From Bemisia tabaci (taxonomy: Eukaryota > Arthropoda > Insecta > Hemiptera > Aleyrodidae), in assembly GCF_918797505.1 (NCBI RefSeq), contig NC_092800.1:41397430-41461429 (forward strand): a stretch of 64,000 nt of DNA, read 5' to 3'. Positions 45,754 to 57,349 of this stretch are shown here, piece after piece (position 1 is the stretch's first letter; every line of letters begins with the position of its first letter). The position numbers and the translations under genes are program-made. The notes under the pieces were generated by a model, which worked only from the letters and a program-made list of their open reading frames with translations, was not told the origin of the DNA and did no database searches.

Positions 45754-46360
45754 CGGCAGGACGGGTTCGCACAGCAGGTATTGGCGCTGAGCTCCGTTGA
45801 GCGATCGATTTTTACGAAACTCGGTATCGGAGGGAACTTTTTGACGCGAACTATATTTAGCACGGTAAAGGAACTTCTCTGTATAAAAAATTGAGACTTT
45901 TATCATTCGTCTAAAATAAAGCTGAATACTTGATTTCAATCCGGAAAGTCAACAGCTACTCATAACACTAATATGTGAGAATTGGCCATGATCTTGCATT
46001 CAACGTATGCGCAGCTAAACAGCACTCAAAGTCAACACATCAAGACTCCACTCTCCGCAGGTAGCGGTCGGACCAACATAAAACGCCTTCAATTGCGTGC
46101 GACACTGTGCAACACGCCAAAGTCGAAGTATTTGTATTCTTGAGTTGGAACCGAACTCGAGTGAATTGCGCCACCAACTAAGGCGTGTCAACCGGTTAAC
46201 TGCTTTATCTCAATCTACGTCACATGCTTTATGCTCCTTTTTGCTCGTGGCAATCTAAGCCTCAATTTATCCAGAAAGAAAGAATGAACATCATTAATGT
46301 TGCTAACGAATATCGTTATCCGATACATTGCAAACTTCCACCCCGCGGGTACCCGTATCC

Positions 46361-46510
46361 AATGGCTTGGCGTGAATGATCGAGTATCAATGTTTTCCTA
46401 TACGAAGCTATGGTGAAAAATCTACTATGAAGGTGTTCTTCGCGAACACCCTGTACATAGATCCTTTTCCATAAGTGGCAGATCAATCGACGTATCGCAA
46501 ATAGTATCTC
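46361..46510. mobile_element. Truncated gcgtggcgtg-family MITE, segment A
   Basis: ggcttggcgtgaatgatcga at the left, gggtgttcgcgaagaac-type centre in inverse, and cagatcaatcgacgtatcgc at the right. Same family as 53208 and 54681. Orthologous copy at about 62150-62288. Confidence 0.6.
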
Positions 46511-46599
46511 TCCGTCTTTCAATGCCTCTATGGTTTACCTCCAATCGTAACCGGTCGTCCAAAGCATTGCTTACAAGTCTTGAAATTTATTCTGTTCAG

Positions 46600-49500
46600 G
46601 ATTTTGAATGGAGAATGCCGAAGCTAAAAATCCAACTGGAAGAGCACTCTGCACTCAGCACACCCGAGGACTACAATCCAGTGATTCCACCGAACGATAA
46701 AAGTGCGAAGGACCCCTGGGAGACGTCTCGAGGATTGATTGCACGAGCCCTTCAATGCAGGCCCCACCTGAAGCGTGCACCAGCCCGGAGTCGAGCGTTA
46801 TGCCTGGCAACCCGTCTTCCCCGTCCGGAGGAAGTCACCCTCAAGATTCCAACAATACCCGACTTGCATCAGTAGAAGAGACCCAAGACACCTCGCCCTC
46901 GTCCATCTTGGATTCGCCCTCCGCTCTTCCCCCCAAAATTGAATGCGAGGATGAAAAAGATTATGCAAGTTGGACCAACCAGCTGCACACAAGCATTGAA
47001 ATTAAGAGTGAACCCACTCCCCAGACGAATGAGTCAGAACTCAGGTTGGGAAAAGGAGGAGAACACGATTTGGAGAATGATATTCGTAATTTTGTCCCGA
47101 TAACAGCGCGAGTGAAAAGAGAGGACATGAGCTCTCCACTTCCCGACCAATGTTGTGAAAGTTGGATTGACCTGTCAGAAACGAATATCGAAATCAAGAG
47201 CGAACCCCCTACCCAAACAAACGCGTCGATATCCAAGTTAGTCGAACATATTCGAACGCACGCTAGTGAGAACCCATTCACTTGCGGCGAGTGTTCGAGC
47301 TTTTTTTCTTCTGAAAGCGCTTTAACAACACACATGCAAACGCACGATGGCGAGATACCATTCAATTACAGTCATTGCTCCTCCTCATCCAGTATTGAAG
47401 ATAATTTAAAGAAACACATGCGAACGCATACTGGTAATGAGAAGCTACTTAGTTGCAATCATTGCTCCTCCTCTTTCAGTAGTAAAGACGATTTAAAGAT
47501 GCACATGCGAACGCACACTGGTGAGAAGCCATTCAGTTGCAGTCATTGCACGGCATGCTTTTCTCACAAAAAGTCTTTAACGGCACATGTTCGCACGCAT
47601 ACTGGTGAGAAACCATTCAGTTGCAGTCATTGCTCCTCTTCTTTCAGTAGAAAAGACTATTTAGAGATGCACATGCGAACGCACACTGGTGAGAAACCAT
47701 TCAGTTGCAGTCATTGCATGGCCTCCTTTTCAGTCAAAAACATATTTTAACGAGCACATATGCGAACGCACTACTGGTGAGAAAGCCATTCAGTTGCAGT
47801 CATTGCACGGCATGCTTTTCTCACAAAAAGTCTTTAACGGAACATGTTCGCACGCATACTGGTGAGAAACCATTCAGTTGCAATCATTGCTCCTCTTCTT
47901 TCAGTAGTAAAGACTATTTAAAGATGCACATGCGAACGCACACTGGTGAGAAACCATTCAGTTGCAGTCATTGCATCGCATGCTTTTCTCACAAAACATA
48001 GTCTTTAACGGACACATGTTCGCACGCATACTGGTGAGAAACCATTCAGTTGCAGTCATTGCACGGCATGCTTTTCTCACAAAAAGTCTTTAACGGCACA
48101 TGTTCGCACGCATACTGGTGAGAAACCATTCAGTTGCAGTCATTGCATGGCATGCTTTTCTCACAAAAAGTCTTTAACGGCACATGTTCGCACGCATACT
48201 GGTGAGAAACCATTCAGTTGCAGTCATTGCACGGCATGCTTTTCTCACAAAAAGTCTTTAACGGCACATGTCCGCACACATACTGGTGAGAAACCATTTT
48301 AGTTGCAATCATTGCACGGCATACTTTTCTCACAAAAAGTCTTTAACGGCACATGTTCGCACGCATACTGGTGAGAAACCATTCAGTTGCAATCATTGCA
48401 CGGCATGCTTTTCTCACAAAAAGTCTTTAACGGCACATGTTCGCACGCATACTGGTGAGAAACCATTCAGTTGCAGTCATTGCACGGCATGCTTTGCTCA
48501 AGAAATACTTTAACGGACATGTTCGCACGCATACTGGTGAGAAACCATTCAGTTGCAGTCATTGCTCCGCTTCTTTTAGTAGGAAAGGCACTTTAAAGGT
48601 GCACATGCGAACGCACACTGGTGAGAAACCATTCAGTTGCAGTCATTGCAAGGCATGCTTTTCTAATAAAGTAATTTATCAAAGCACATCCGGACGCATA
48701 CTGGTGAGAAACCATTCATTTACAATCATTGTTCCTCCTCTTTCAGTAGTTAAGACAATTTAAAGATGCACATGCGAACGCACACTGGTGAGAAACCATT
48801 CAGTTGCAGTCATTGCAAGGCATGCTTTTCTAATACAAGTAATTTATCAAAGCACATCGCGACGCATACTGGTGAGAAACCATTCATTTACAATCATTGT
48901 TCCTCCTCTTTCAGTAGTTAAGACAATTTAAAGATGCACATGCGAACGCACACTGGTGAGAAACCATTCAGTTGCAGTCATTGCAAGGCATGCTTTTCTA
49001 ATACAAGTAATTTATCAAAGCACATCCGGACGCATACTGGTGAGAAACCATTCATTTACAATCATTGCTCCTCCTCTTTCAGTAGTTAGGACAATTTAAA
49101 GATGCACATGCGAACGCACACTGGTGAGAAACCATTCAGTTGCAGTCATTGCGCGGCATGCTTTGCTCACAAAAATTCTTTAACAGCACATGTTCGCACG
49201 CATACTGATGAGAAACCATTCAGTTGCAGTCATTGCTCCTCCTCTTTCAGTAGGAATGATAATTGCATGGTACACATGCGAACGCACACTGGCGAGAAAC
49301 CATTCAGTTGCAGTCATTGCAAGGCATGCTTTTCTACTACAAGTAATTTATCAAAGCACATCCGGACGCATACTGGTGAGAAACCATTCATTTACAATCA
49401 TTGCTCCTCCTCTTTCAGTAGTTAAGACAATTTAAAGATGCACATGCGAACGCACACTGGTGAGAAACCATTCAGTTGCAATCATTGCTCCACTTCTTTC

Positions 49501-50222
49501 AGTAGTAAAGACTATTTAAAGATGCACATGCGAACGCACACTGGTGAGAAACCATTCAGTTGCAGTTATTGCACGGCATGCTTTTCTCACAAAAAGTCTT
49601 TAACGGAACATGTTCGCACGCATACTGGTGAGAAACCATTCAGTTGCAGTCATTGCTCCGCTTCTTTTAGTAGGAAAGGCACTTTAAAGGTGCACATGCG
49701 AACGCACACCGGTGAGAAACCATTCAGTTGCAGTCATTGCAAGGCATGCTTTTCTAATACAAGTAATTTATCAAAGCACATCCGGACGCATACTGGTGAG
49801 AAATCATTAATTTACAATCATTGCTCCTCCTCTTTCAGTAGTTAGGACAATTTAAAGATGCACATGCGAACGCACACTGGTGAGAAACCATTTAGTTGCA
49901 GTCATTGCGCGGCATGCTTTGCTCACAAAAATTCTTTAACGGCACATGTTCGCACGCATACTGATGAGAAACCATTCAGTTGCAGTCATTGCTCCTCCTC
50001 TTTCAGTAGGAACGATAATTGCATGGTACACATGCGAACGCACACTGGCGAGAAACCATTCAGTTGCAGTCATTGTTCGGCTTACTTCTCTAAAAAAATC
50101 ACTTTCAAGAGACATTTGCGAATGCATTCAGGCGAAAAACCCTAGAGTTTTAGTCACTGCTCATCTCCTTTTCGGCTACAAAGGCATTTAACGGAGCATA
50201 CTGCGATCAGAGACAAGAGACC
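46600..50222 (+). pseudogene. C2H2 zinc-finger gene, copy A: expanded and broken array
   Basis: A nuclear C2H2 protein by family, presumed DNA-binding. An acceptor (ttctgttcag) precedes an exon reading DFEWRMPKLKIQLEEHSAL. Next comes a Ser/Pro/Glu-rich linker, then about 34 units of 84 bp of the type [21 protein letters not shown] plus TGEKPFS. Compared with copy B a C is missing near 46712, so the linker shifts frame before MQAPPEAC at 46755. Small indels break the array near 47745-47790, 47995-48015, 48296, 48503 and 48672. In-frame stops occur at 48751, 48919, 49087, 49423 and 49843, and the last finger ends in TAG at 50143. Longest intact pieces: 46755-47750, 49102-49425, 49438-49845, 49858-50145. 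Either a pseudogene or partly a mis-assembled array. Confidence 0.87.
48661..49845 (+). repeat. 168-bp two-finger higher-order repeat with conserved stop
   Basis: The pair [19 protein letters not shown] plus [24 protein letters not shown] recurs. Stops are TAA, TAA, TAG, TAA, TAG at 48751, 48919, 49087, 49423 and 49843. The gaps are 168, 168, 336 and 420, all multiples of 84. The second finger of the pair has Tyr in place of the first zinc Cys. Confidence 0.88.
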
Positions 50223-50344
50223 CTCCTCTGACCTCTTGGCGACAGGTGGAAGCTGTTACCTTCGGGGATTCAACAATTCTATAAGGTACATGGATAATGA
50301 TAATGGAGCAACAGTCATCACCCTAATATCGGCTGTTAATTTGC

Positions 50345-51310
50345 CGACATGGATGATAAGCCTCTGGTGACGTCATGAGGCAAAGACGTTTCCCAAACTT
50401 CGGCCATTTTAGGCTTGTTTGCAAAACGGAAATGCCAACACGTTGTTCAACATTAACCATGTAGGTAATAGCCAACATTAGAATACGGAAGTTTCGAAAG
50501 CACAGATCAGTCCAGATCGCTAACATCGGCGGAAGAGCGTGAGTAGCTTTGTGAGCGCCATTGGCGGGAAAATCCATGGGCATTTAAAACTAGGAACCAA
50601 AACTGAAATTTTGGCTATTTTCAGCAGATTTTCGGCGGGAGAATACTTCTTTTTCAGATTTTTGTGGGATGAAACGTTCCGAAGAATTCAAGAATTAGTT
50701 TCTCAGTAGAATTTATGTGGTTCAATATTTCCAGATTAAATAATTAAGGTGGAAATAAATAAAGAAGGAGAATTAATTAAAATACGAGTAAACAAAGCTA
50801 AAAATTATTGAAACACTAAAAGGTAAGACGTTTCGAGCTGCTTCCAGCTCATTTTCAGCTGCAAAAACACAAAAAAACAAGTAAAAAATTGAGTGGCGAT
50901 CTGACCTCAGCCGTTATCACGTAACCACTCATAATAACGGCTGGGGTCAGGTCGCCACTCAATTTTTTACTTGTTTTTATTTGTTTTTGCAGCTGAAAAT
51001 GAGCTGGTAGCAGCTCGAAACGTCCTGCCTTTAAGTGTTTCAATAATTCTTAGCCTTGTTTACCCGTATTTTAATTAATTCTCCTTCTTTTTTCGTATAA
51101 TCGGGCTATGTTTTTGTGCTTTATCGGTGAAAATAAACAAATCAGAGTTCATCAGTATACTGAGTACATGCATGATAAGCCTCTGGTGACGTCATGAGGC
51201 AAAGACGTTTCCCAAACTTCGGCCATTTTAGGCTTGTTTGCAAAACGGAAATGCCAACACGTTGTTCAACATTAACCATGTAGGTAATAGCCAACATTAG
51301 AATATACGGA
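50345..51310. repeat. Direct repeat pair (~135 bp) bracketing an inverted-repeat MITE
   Basis: gataagcctctggtgacgtc through ccaacattagaata is present at 50353-50482 and again at 51172-51304, nearly identical. It could be the two ends of a very short retroelement (TRIM-like) or a local duplication. No primer-binding site or polypurine tract is evident to me. Confidence 0.7.
50762..51090. mobile_element. 330-bp palindromic MITE
   Basis: aaagaaggagaattaattaa at the left returns as complement at 51071-51090. The centre is gagtggcgatctgacc with its inverse. Arms are near-identical. Lies between the direct repeats at 50353 and 51172. Confidence 0.85.
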
Positions 51311-51394
51311 AGTCTCGAAAGTAAAAGTCTACACCATGACCAAGATACTAGTGGAGGGTCTCTCGTCTCTGATTGCGGTAAACCATACATTCCC

Positions 51395-51552
51395 AGTGCT
51401 CTGCATTTTTGTCCAGAAAAAGTCGTTTAAATGAACGCATACGACACACATCGATCGAGGACCTTTCAGTTGCAGGCATCGCTTGGCTTCGTTTTCTGAA
51501 AAAAGTTCTCCATGGGTACATATTCGATCGCACTCTGGAGAAACCCCGTAAT
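51395..51552 (+). pseudogene. Relic C2H2 finger beyond the transposon insertion
   Basis: In frame pieces read SRKSRLNERIRHT and, shifted, FSCRHRLASFSEK followed by HIRSHSGETP then a stop. They look like the decayed final fingers of copy A, displaced about 1.2 kb by the repeats between. One zinc Cys is replaced. Confidence 0.6.
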
Positions 51553-52142
51553 TTTGATTATCAAACTAGAAGTTGAGACTATACAGATGACGTTATTTTT
51601 ATTTTTTCCTTTCAAGCAATGTTAATCGTAAGCACCTTTATTTGTCATGGAGTTCATTTCCACCGTTACCAATCGTCGTGTGATTCCGACTTTCTCGTCA
51701 AATATAGAGAAAACTTGTAGCGCTGTGCTCTGATTCCTGTCTCAGCTAGAGGCCCAAGACTTATTGATTATGAGAGCTTGTTTCTACTTTTGCTTTTTTC
51801 CGACGTTATTTTCTCTTCATCATAATTTGTAAGAGAATATACCTATTGCAGGTATTTCCATTTGAATGTTCAAATATTTCTATATGAGCGCTGTAAAATC
51901 TCCCGTTATATTTCATCAACTTTATAATTAATCTTCGCTCTGAAACTCCGGAATATTGAAGAAAATCCGAAATTCGTATTATTTTTGTTAAAATAGTTTG
52001 GTAATGAGCATGAGATTTCCCTATCGTAATTATTGGAAAGGCAATGTCTTATATTTGTAATGCATTTTGCAATCAGGAATTACAACGTTTGGCTCATCCG
52101 TGATAACACTGACGTGCATAGGGAAACCAATGGCACATAAAT
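51553..52142. other. No feature seen
   Basis: AT-rich sequence downstream of the zinc-finger relic, possibly its old 3' UTR. No ORF, RNA gene or clear repeat recognised. Confidence 0.4.
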
Positions 52143-52394
52143 TGGACCGAGTTTAACAGAATGGAACCAAGCCACACCAGCTATTGCCGAGTTTAACTGG
52201 GCAATTAAATTTTTTACGAGAGAACGGTTGTTCGGATTTCTTTGAAAATTTTAAGGACTTTGCTTCGCACCATGGAGAATTTTCACTGAAATTTGCACGG
52301 AAATCCGCACAACCGTTTTCATGTAAAAAATTAAATTGCCCAATTAAAGGCAATAGGTGATGTGGCTTGGTTCCTTTCTGTTTGACGCGGTCCA
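52143..52394. mobile_element. 252-bp inverted-repeat MITE
   Basis: tggaccgagtttaacagaa and an imperfect complement (ttctgtttgacgcggtcca). Inner pair gccgagtttaactgggcaat and attgcccaattaaaggc. A single-end fragment occurs near 54310-54350. Confidence 0.78.
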
Positions 52395-53199
52395 TTTGTT
52401 TCTAAACTGAGCCAGACATTTTAGTTCTTAATTGCAAAATGTAGTCCAAATGTCCTAGGAAAGAATGACGTATGAGCCTCTAGAAGTTGCCAAATCGCCT
52501 TTGATGACAAATGAATTTTCAAGAAAATTTATGAATGTTTTTTCTCGAATTTTGTCCTTCGCACACAAGTGTTTCTACTGAGGAGCAAAAAATCGTAGTT
52601 TTGAAAAGCGAAATTTAGTCCATTTAAGATAGTTTCGGAATGCAGAGTGCGAAAAATGCCTCAAAGATCCTGAAATATAGTTCAACATAATTGCATGATG
52701 GTGGCTCATTTAACCGGACTATAGTTATTAATAAAGAGGAAAATATGAGTGTTACATGTTTTTAAAAAGATCTTTTATTATTATTACTCAAAACATTATA
52801 ATTATTGTTCGGTTCGTTGTGATTATTTATCACAATTATGTGCTGTTATTTTTAGTCGCTCTACATCATCTGTGTTCCCAATGTGAACCTCATTTAGTTT
52901 CGATTGTAGCTGAGGGAGGCGTAAGGCACTTTAACATTGAATTCTAACATTCGAGGGGCTATGTAGTTTCATTAAAAGAGCGATTCTCTGTTATGCCTTT
53001 TGTGGAATATCTTCCCACTGGGATAAGAGATTGTACTATAAGGAAAAAGTAGCGGTGACTATTGCTAAATATCAGTATTTTCTCGGTTCGAAATTATTGT
53101 AAGGCTAGGTAATGATACAGGAACACAGGACCCAAAGGCATATGTACACAACAATTTTTATTTTTCTTGACATTTACCGGTGCGTCTAAATCAATAGAA
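52395..53199. other. No feature seen
   Basis: AT-rich non-coding stretch. A 63-codon open frame at 52756 is hydrophobic by composition and unrecognised. I would not annotate it. Confidence 0.3.
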
Positions 53200-53207
53200 A
53201 ATACATC

Positions 53208-53371
53208 CAGTGGCGTGGCGTGCCTAGCGATGTATCGATTGATCTGCCACTTAAACCTATGTAAAAGGATCGATGAGCAGGGTGTTCGCAACGAAAATCT
53301 TAATAATCGATTCTTTACCACAGCTTCAAATGGGAAAATATCGACAATCGATCATTTACGCCTCACCAGTG
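53208..53371. mobile_element. hAT-type MITE, gcgtggcgtg family, 8-bp target duplication
   Basis: Ends cagtggcgtggcgtg and ...cctcaccagtg. Flanks aatacatc and aatgcatc match at 7 of 8. Interior cgattgatctgccacttaaa and ggatcgatgagcagggtgtt recur in the sister copies. Confidence 0.8.
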
Positions 53372-53507
53372 AATGCATCGTTCATGAAATGAGCCCTATC
53401 ATGCATGTATTCTTGTGGATCTCAGGGCTTATTTGAGAATTGATATAAAATTCCTTTTGATTTAAATAACCCAATGGGTTATAGTTTGTTTCACTGGTCA
53501 CAGCATT

Positions 53508-54002
53508 GTGTTTTGATGCTTGATTCTTGCAGATTAGCTAAAAGTATTACGATTTGTCAAAACAGCAACTTTCTACGTTCAATATGAACCGAGATATCGC
53601 CTTTTGAAAATTCGGGTTTTGGACGTCATCCACCGCGGTAGTGACACCCTTGGTTTCCCCCGTCCTGCTTTCATCAGTTAAAGAGACATAAATGGACTGC
53701 ATTTTGCAATTTGGACCTATAAATTCCGGCCCGGTTTAAAAACAACGTATGTGCCATTAGTTTCCCTATGCACATAAGTGTTTTTTCAGATGAGGCAGAA
53801 TTTATAGGTCCAAATTGCAAAATGCAGTCCAAATTTGCAAAGCAAGGTGGAAGAAACCAAGGACGTCACTATCAGGGTGGATGGCGCCAGAAACTCGACG
53901 TTTCAATAGGCGATATCTCGGTTCGTGTTAAACGTAGAAAGTTGCTGTTCGGGCCGATATTATTATTTTCAGCTAATCTAGAAAAATCAAGCGCGAAAAC
54001 AC
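53508..54002. mobile_element. 495-bp inverted-repeat element
   Basis: gtgttttgatgcttgatt returns as gaaaaatcaagcgcgaaaacac at the right. Inner arms pair cagcaactttctacgtt and ggacctataaattccgg with their complements. Mismatches are common, so it is old. Confidence 0.72.
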
Positions 54003-54672
54003 GATTCTTTGACCAGCGCAACTGACTCATTTGAGACTGCTCCCTTAGAAATAGCCAGAAGCGTCCAATCCTATTTACTGCCCAGCTAAAGGAGGTAAAT
54101 TGGCTCGCATTTAGCGAAAAGGAATCAGCGCGATTACAGTGTCGTAAAAATGTTGCTGCTTCGTATTTATCTAAGAAATCTCCCAGAAAACCACATAGTG
54201 TTGGCTTCTCACCAAGAGATTATTAATATTGAAGGAGATTTATTGTGTAAATTTTAATACTGAACATGTATTGAGTGGTTTTAAAACAAAAATAAAAGTT
54301 GCACGGTTTTAATCGCGCTGGTTCCTTTTTGCCAAATGCGATCCATTTCACGAAAGGGCCTAAATCTCATGTATGAAGTCAGGGTAAGTTTTGTCAAAAT
54401 TGTTTGGCTCTTCTCCCTGCAAATTTTTAGACTCCGTCTTTTGAATAAATCACGCAATTTTCTGGGTCGTTTAAGAAGTAGCTTCGTAACAGATCTTTTG
54501 TCTCTAATGCGAGAAGAATAATATAAATGTACCCATTATTTGCCAGAACTCTGGTGAAAACCCATTGCTTTCCTTTCGTTCCTGTATTTTCACATCTTTC
54601 TGTACGAACGCGTGTTAATTATGTACCTCTAATAAAGTTGTGGATAAAAAAGTTCGTTACAATTTATGACAT
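54003..54672. other. No gene seen
   Basis: AT-rich, with a fragment of the 52143 MITE family near 54310-54350. Short open frames at 54336 and 54527 show no motif. Confidence 0.35.
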
Positions 54673-54680
54673 GTCTCCGG

Positions 54681-54843
54681 CAGCGGCGTGGCGTGAATTG
54701 CGATATATCGATCGTTATGCCATTTAAACCTATGGAAAAGGATCGATAAACAGGGTGTTCACAGCGAACACCAATAATCGATTCTTTACCATAGGTTTAA
54801 ATGGCATAACAATCGATTTATCGCAATTCACGCCACGCCACTG
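54681..54843. mobile_element. hAT-type MITE, 163 bp, perfect 8-bp target duplication
   Basis: Ends cagcggcgtggcgtgaattg and caattcacgccacgccactg. gtctccgg is present on both sides (54673-54680 and 54844-54851). The interior is one hairpin containing ggaaaaggatcgataaacag and the tandem-inverse gtgttcacagcgaacac. Confidence 0.92.
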
Positions 54844-54851
54844 GTCTCCGG

Positions 54852-55910
54852 CAATACAGCAATTGGGCGCTTCTGGGTACCAGATGCGCCCTTTCCAACC
54901 GTTCGATCCCCCGATGTAACATGTACTATACTACATGCCCTTTTGCCTTATGGGTAATGACGCCATTCTGGTACACCCGGGAAAATTGGATTTTTTTCTG
55001 CATTGGTATTCGTAAAAGTTTTCGTGAAATGTTTTGCTTTTAAGCATAACAATCTCGCACGGACGTATTACCTGGTTAAAGTATTTTAGGGCCTCCTTAT
55101 GCTTTAAATACTTATATCCGAGGCAGTACTTTCAGATCGATTTGAAAATATTACGAACAGTCACGTGATCTCTTCATTTTAGTGACGTATTACTGTGCTA
55201 CTTTGTGATTGGTTCATTTTCTTGGCGCAGCATCGACACGTCAGCTGTTTGCGGCTGGTTTGCGGCATTGAGCGGAAGGTTTAAGGTTATGTCATGGACC
55301 AAGAGAATGAATGAGGACCCCAACCAACCCCCCAACTCCAGTTAGCGGAGACATCAGCGCTGCCTATGTTCACGCCGTGAATATGGGTCCAGCCAGCGCC
55401 GATGTCATCGCCGGCCGGCCGGTCCCTCTCTTCCCCGCGACCCGCGCTTCCCCTCCCCACTGCTGAACTCCTCTTCACGCGGCCCCGCTCCCCCGCGACC
55501 TGCGCGCCCTACCTCGCGGCGTCGCGACGCCGCTGTCCGCTAGATCGCGTTGACGCACCAGCTTTAGAGGTTCCGCCGCTCTTTCCCGTCGTCTGATTTA
55601 CAGTGCATCCTTTATGTTTCCATTCATCACCAACTTTCATTCGTCACAAAGTGCTTGTGGATAGTTTCAGATCTTCGCGGTCGATCTGTAGTTTTGAAGG
55701 GTTTCGCGGTTAAGGAATCCCACCTTACATTCCATCTTCGTCAGTCTTCGGGTACATAAATCGGTAATAATATGATTTGTCAAAGAAGCGCCCTTCAACG
55801 CTTGGGCGTTGGAACTGCTTGTTTAGATTTTACACTCATTCATCCTAGTCGAGAAGGAGCGGGAGCCTCTATGGTCCCGTATCCTGATAGCCCAATAAGC
55901 GGCGAGGAGC
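54852..55910. other. Non-coding region with a GC-rich island (55310-55600)
   Basis: The island has many CpG (cggccggccgg, ctcgcggcgtcgcgacgcc) and stands out from the AT-rich surroundings. A 64-codon frame runs through it (SSPAGRSLSSPRPALPLP) but is proline/arginine-rich by composition and not recognisable. It may be a promoter or 5' exon of an unseen gene. Confidence 0.4.
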
Positions 55911-56064
55911 GAACGATCGATTTTCGATTTTTCCCCATTTGAAGCTATGGTAAAGAATCGATTAATCGTTAAAGTTTTCGTTGCGATCATCCTCTTCATC
56001 GATATTTTTCCTTGGGTTTAAATGGCAGATCAATCGACGTATCGCTAAGCACGCCACGCCACTA
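55911..56064. mobile_element. Degenerate gcgtggcgtg-family MITE
   Basis: The right end cgctaagcacgccacgccac is preserved. The left end is eroded (ggcgaggagcgaacgatcga). Internal aatggcagatcaatcgacgt matches the copies at 46480 and 62260. Confidence 0.65.
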
Positions 56065-57186
56065 TACCCGATGGCGATGTCGTTAACCTATTTCGATATG
56101 ATTTTCTGTATGAAACTGTCAGTCTTTTCGGGAGCCCTATTTCTGATTACAATTTCGCACTGAATTCACGGTCAGAAACCTTTACGTTGCTGTAATGTCT
56201 GAACTTTTCACATCTTCTGTATAATTATTCTCAGCCACGCACTTGTAATATTTGTACAATTTAGAAAAAGTAAGGGGGAAAATGTTTGTTGCAATGCGTC
56301 CGGCTACAAGACTTCGCTGTCACTCCTATATTTTTTACATCTTCTGTTCAAATATTTCGCAATTACATACTTCTAATAAAATTTTGGGGAAAATTGTTTG
56401 TTGTTGTTATACATGACATGCGTCAACCCACGCTTACAGCGACTTAATTTTTTACTGGTTCTCAGTTAAGAGGGTCGAGTCAGTACCCGATGATATGACA
56501 ATATGGTTATCCTTTCTAAAGTCAGTTTTACTCTGCTAAGTTCTGTGTGATTTTTTTAAAGTTTTTTAGAGATTACCTTTTTCGATAAATATTTTCTTGA
56601 ATATTTGAAGCATGCCATTATAAAATTAATATTTACTTTCACAAATTGAGAGATATGTCCATGACAGTCTTGAATGAATTGTAAATGTATATGATCTGTT
56701 ATGAACCTCCGTGCTTAATATCTCAAAAAATTTTAAATCAATATTTCAAGTAATACTTTTGTAAATGCGTGGTTTGAATCAGTTGAGTCAGGAGCCAACC
56801 CAGTTTTACAACTTTACAAAAAAACCTAAATGGCCGCCGTTATCTGGCTCAGTGCTTTGAATAAAACAACCAACTCACGTACTTCTATACTCATTCATCC
56901 GATACTGGAGAAGTAGGCCAAAAAAGATGGCAGATGAACGGGGTTGGTTTTGTTGTTTGTTTTTAATTCAGAAACAACTGCGACTCCTGATGGCAGTTTT
57001 TTTTATTTTGTGCGAAGTTGCGAAACCGAGGTGACTCATTCGCGAAACTTCGTATGTCCTTGTGGCAGTATGCTTTTTGAAGCGTAAAACTCAAAAATAT
57101 GCAATTTTTAACGTTGGACCATTACTTTCACTTTTTCCGTCCCATTCTATATTTTTGGGAGCGAAATATTGCTTTGCTAACGAGAA
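56065..57186. other. No feature seen
   Basis: AT-rich non-coding DNA without a recognisable gene or clear repeat. Confidence 0.35.
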
Positions 57187-57313
57187 TTGGACGTATTTCT
57201 GTCAAACGGAACTATGTGCATCATGACGTGAGCCCTGTCATGCATGTATTCTTATGGGTCTGAAGGCTCATGTCTTAAGGCGCATAGTTCCATTTGACAG
57301 AAATACGTCCAAT
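57187..57313. mobile_element. Hairpin MITE, family 2, second copy
   Basis: attggacgtatttctgtcaa and complement. Matches 2534-2656 over the whole length with scattered changes. Confidence 0.82.
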
Positions 57314-57349
57314 TGCCGTTGAGGAGAGTCCGCGCAAGTCGTCGTTCCT

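Larger units (their letters stand above)
42568..47740 (+). repeat. Segmental duplication, copy A
   Basis: Co-linear with 58005-64000, about 15.4-15.8 kb downstream, in direct orientation. The order is family 3, 177-bp satellite units, an unknown ORF region, old MITEs, and the zinc-finger 5' region. Most blocks differ only by scattered substitutions and small indels. The main differences are extra satellite units in B and one independent 412-bp MITE in each copy. Confidence 0.9.

Noticed and set aside
48751..49845. Programmed stop readthrough in the zinc-finger array
   Set aside because: Two different stop codons are used, the finger lacks a zinc Cys, and frameshifts occur upstream; pseudogene amplification is simpler.
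46755..50145. CRISPR-like array because of regular 84-bp repeats
   Set aside because: The repeats translate to C2H2 fingers with HTGEKPF linkers; no spacer/repeat structure, and the genome is eukaryotic.
53768..54025. 85-codon open frame
   Set aside because: It lies in one arm of an inverted-repeat element and has no recognisable motif.
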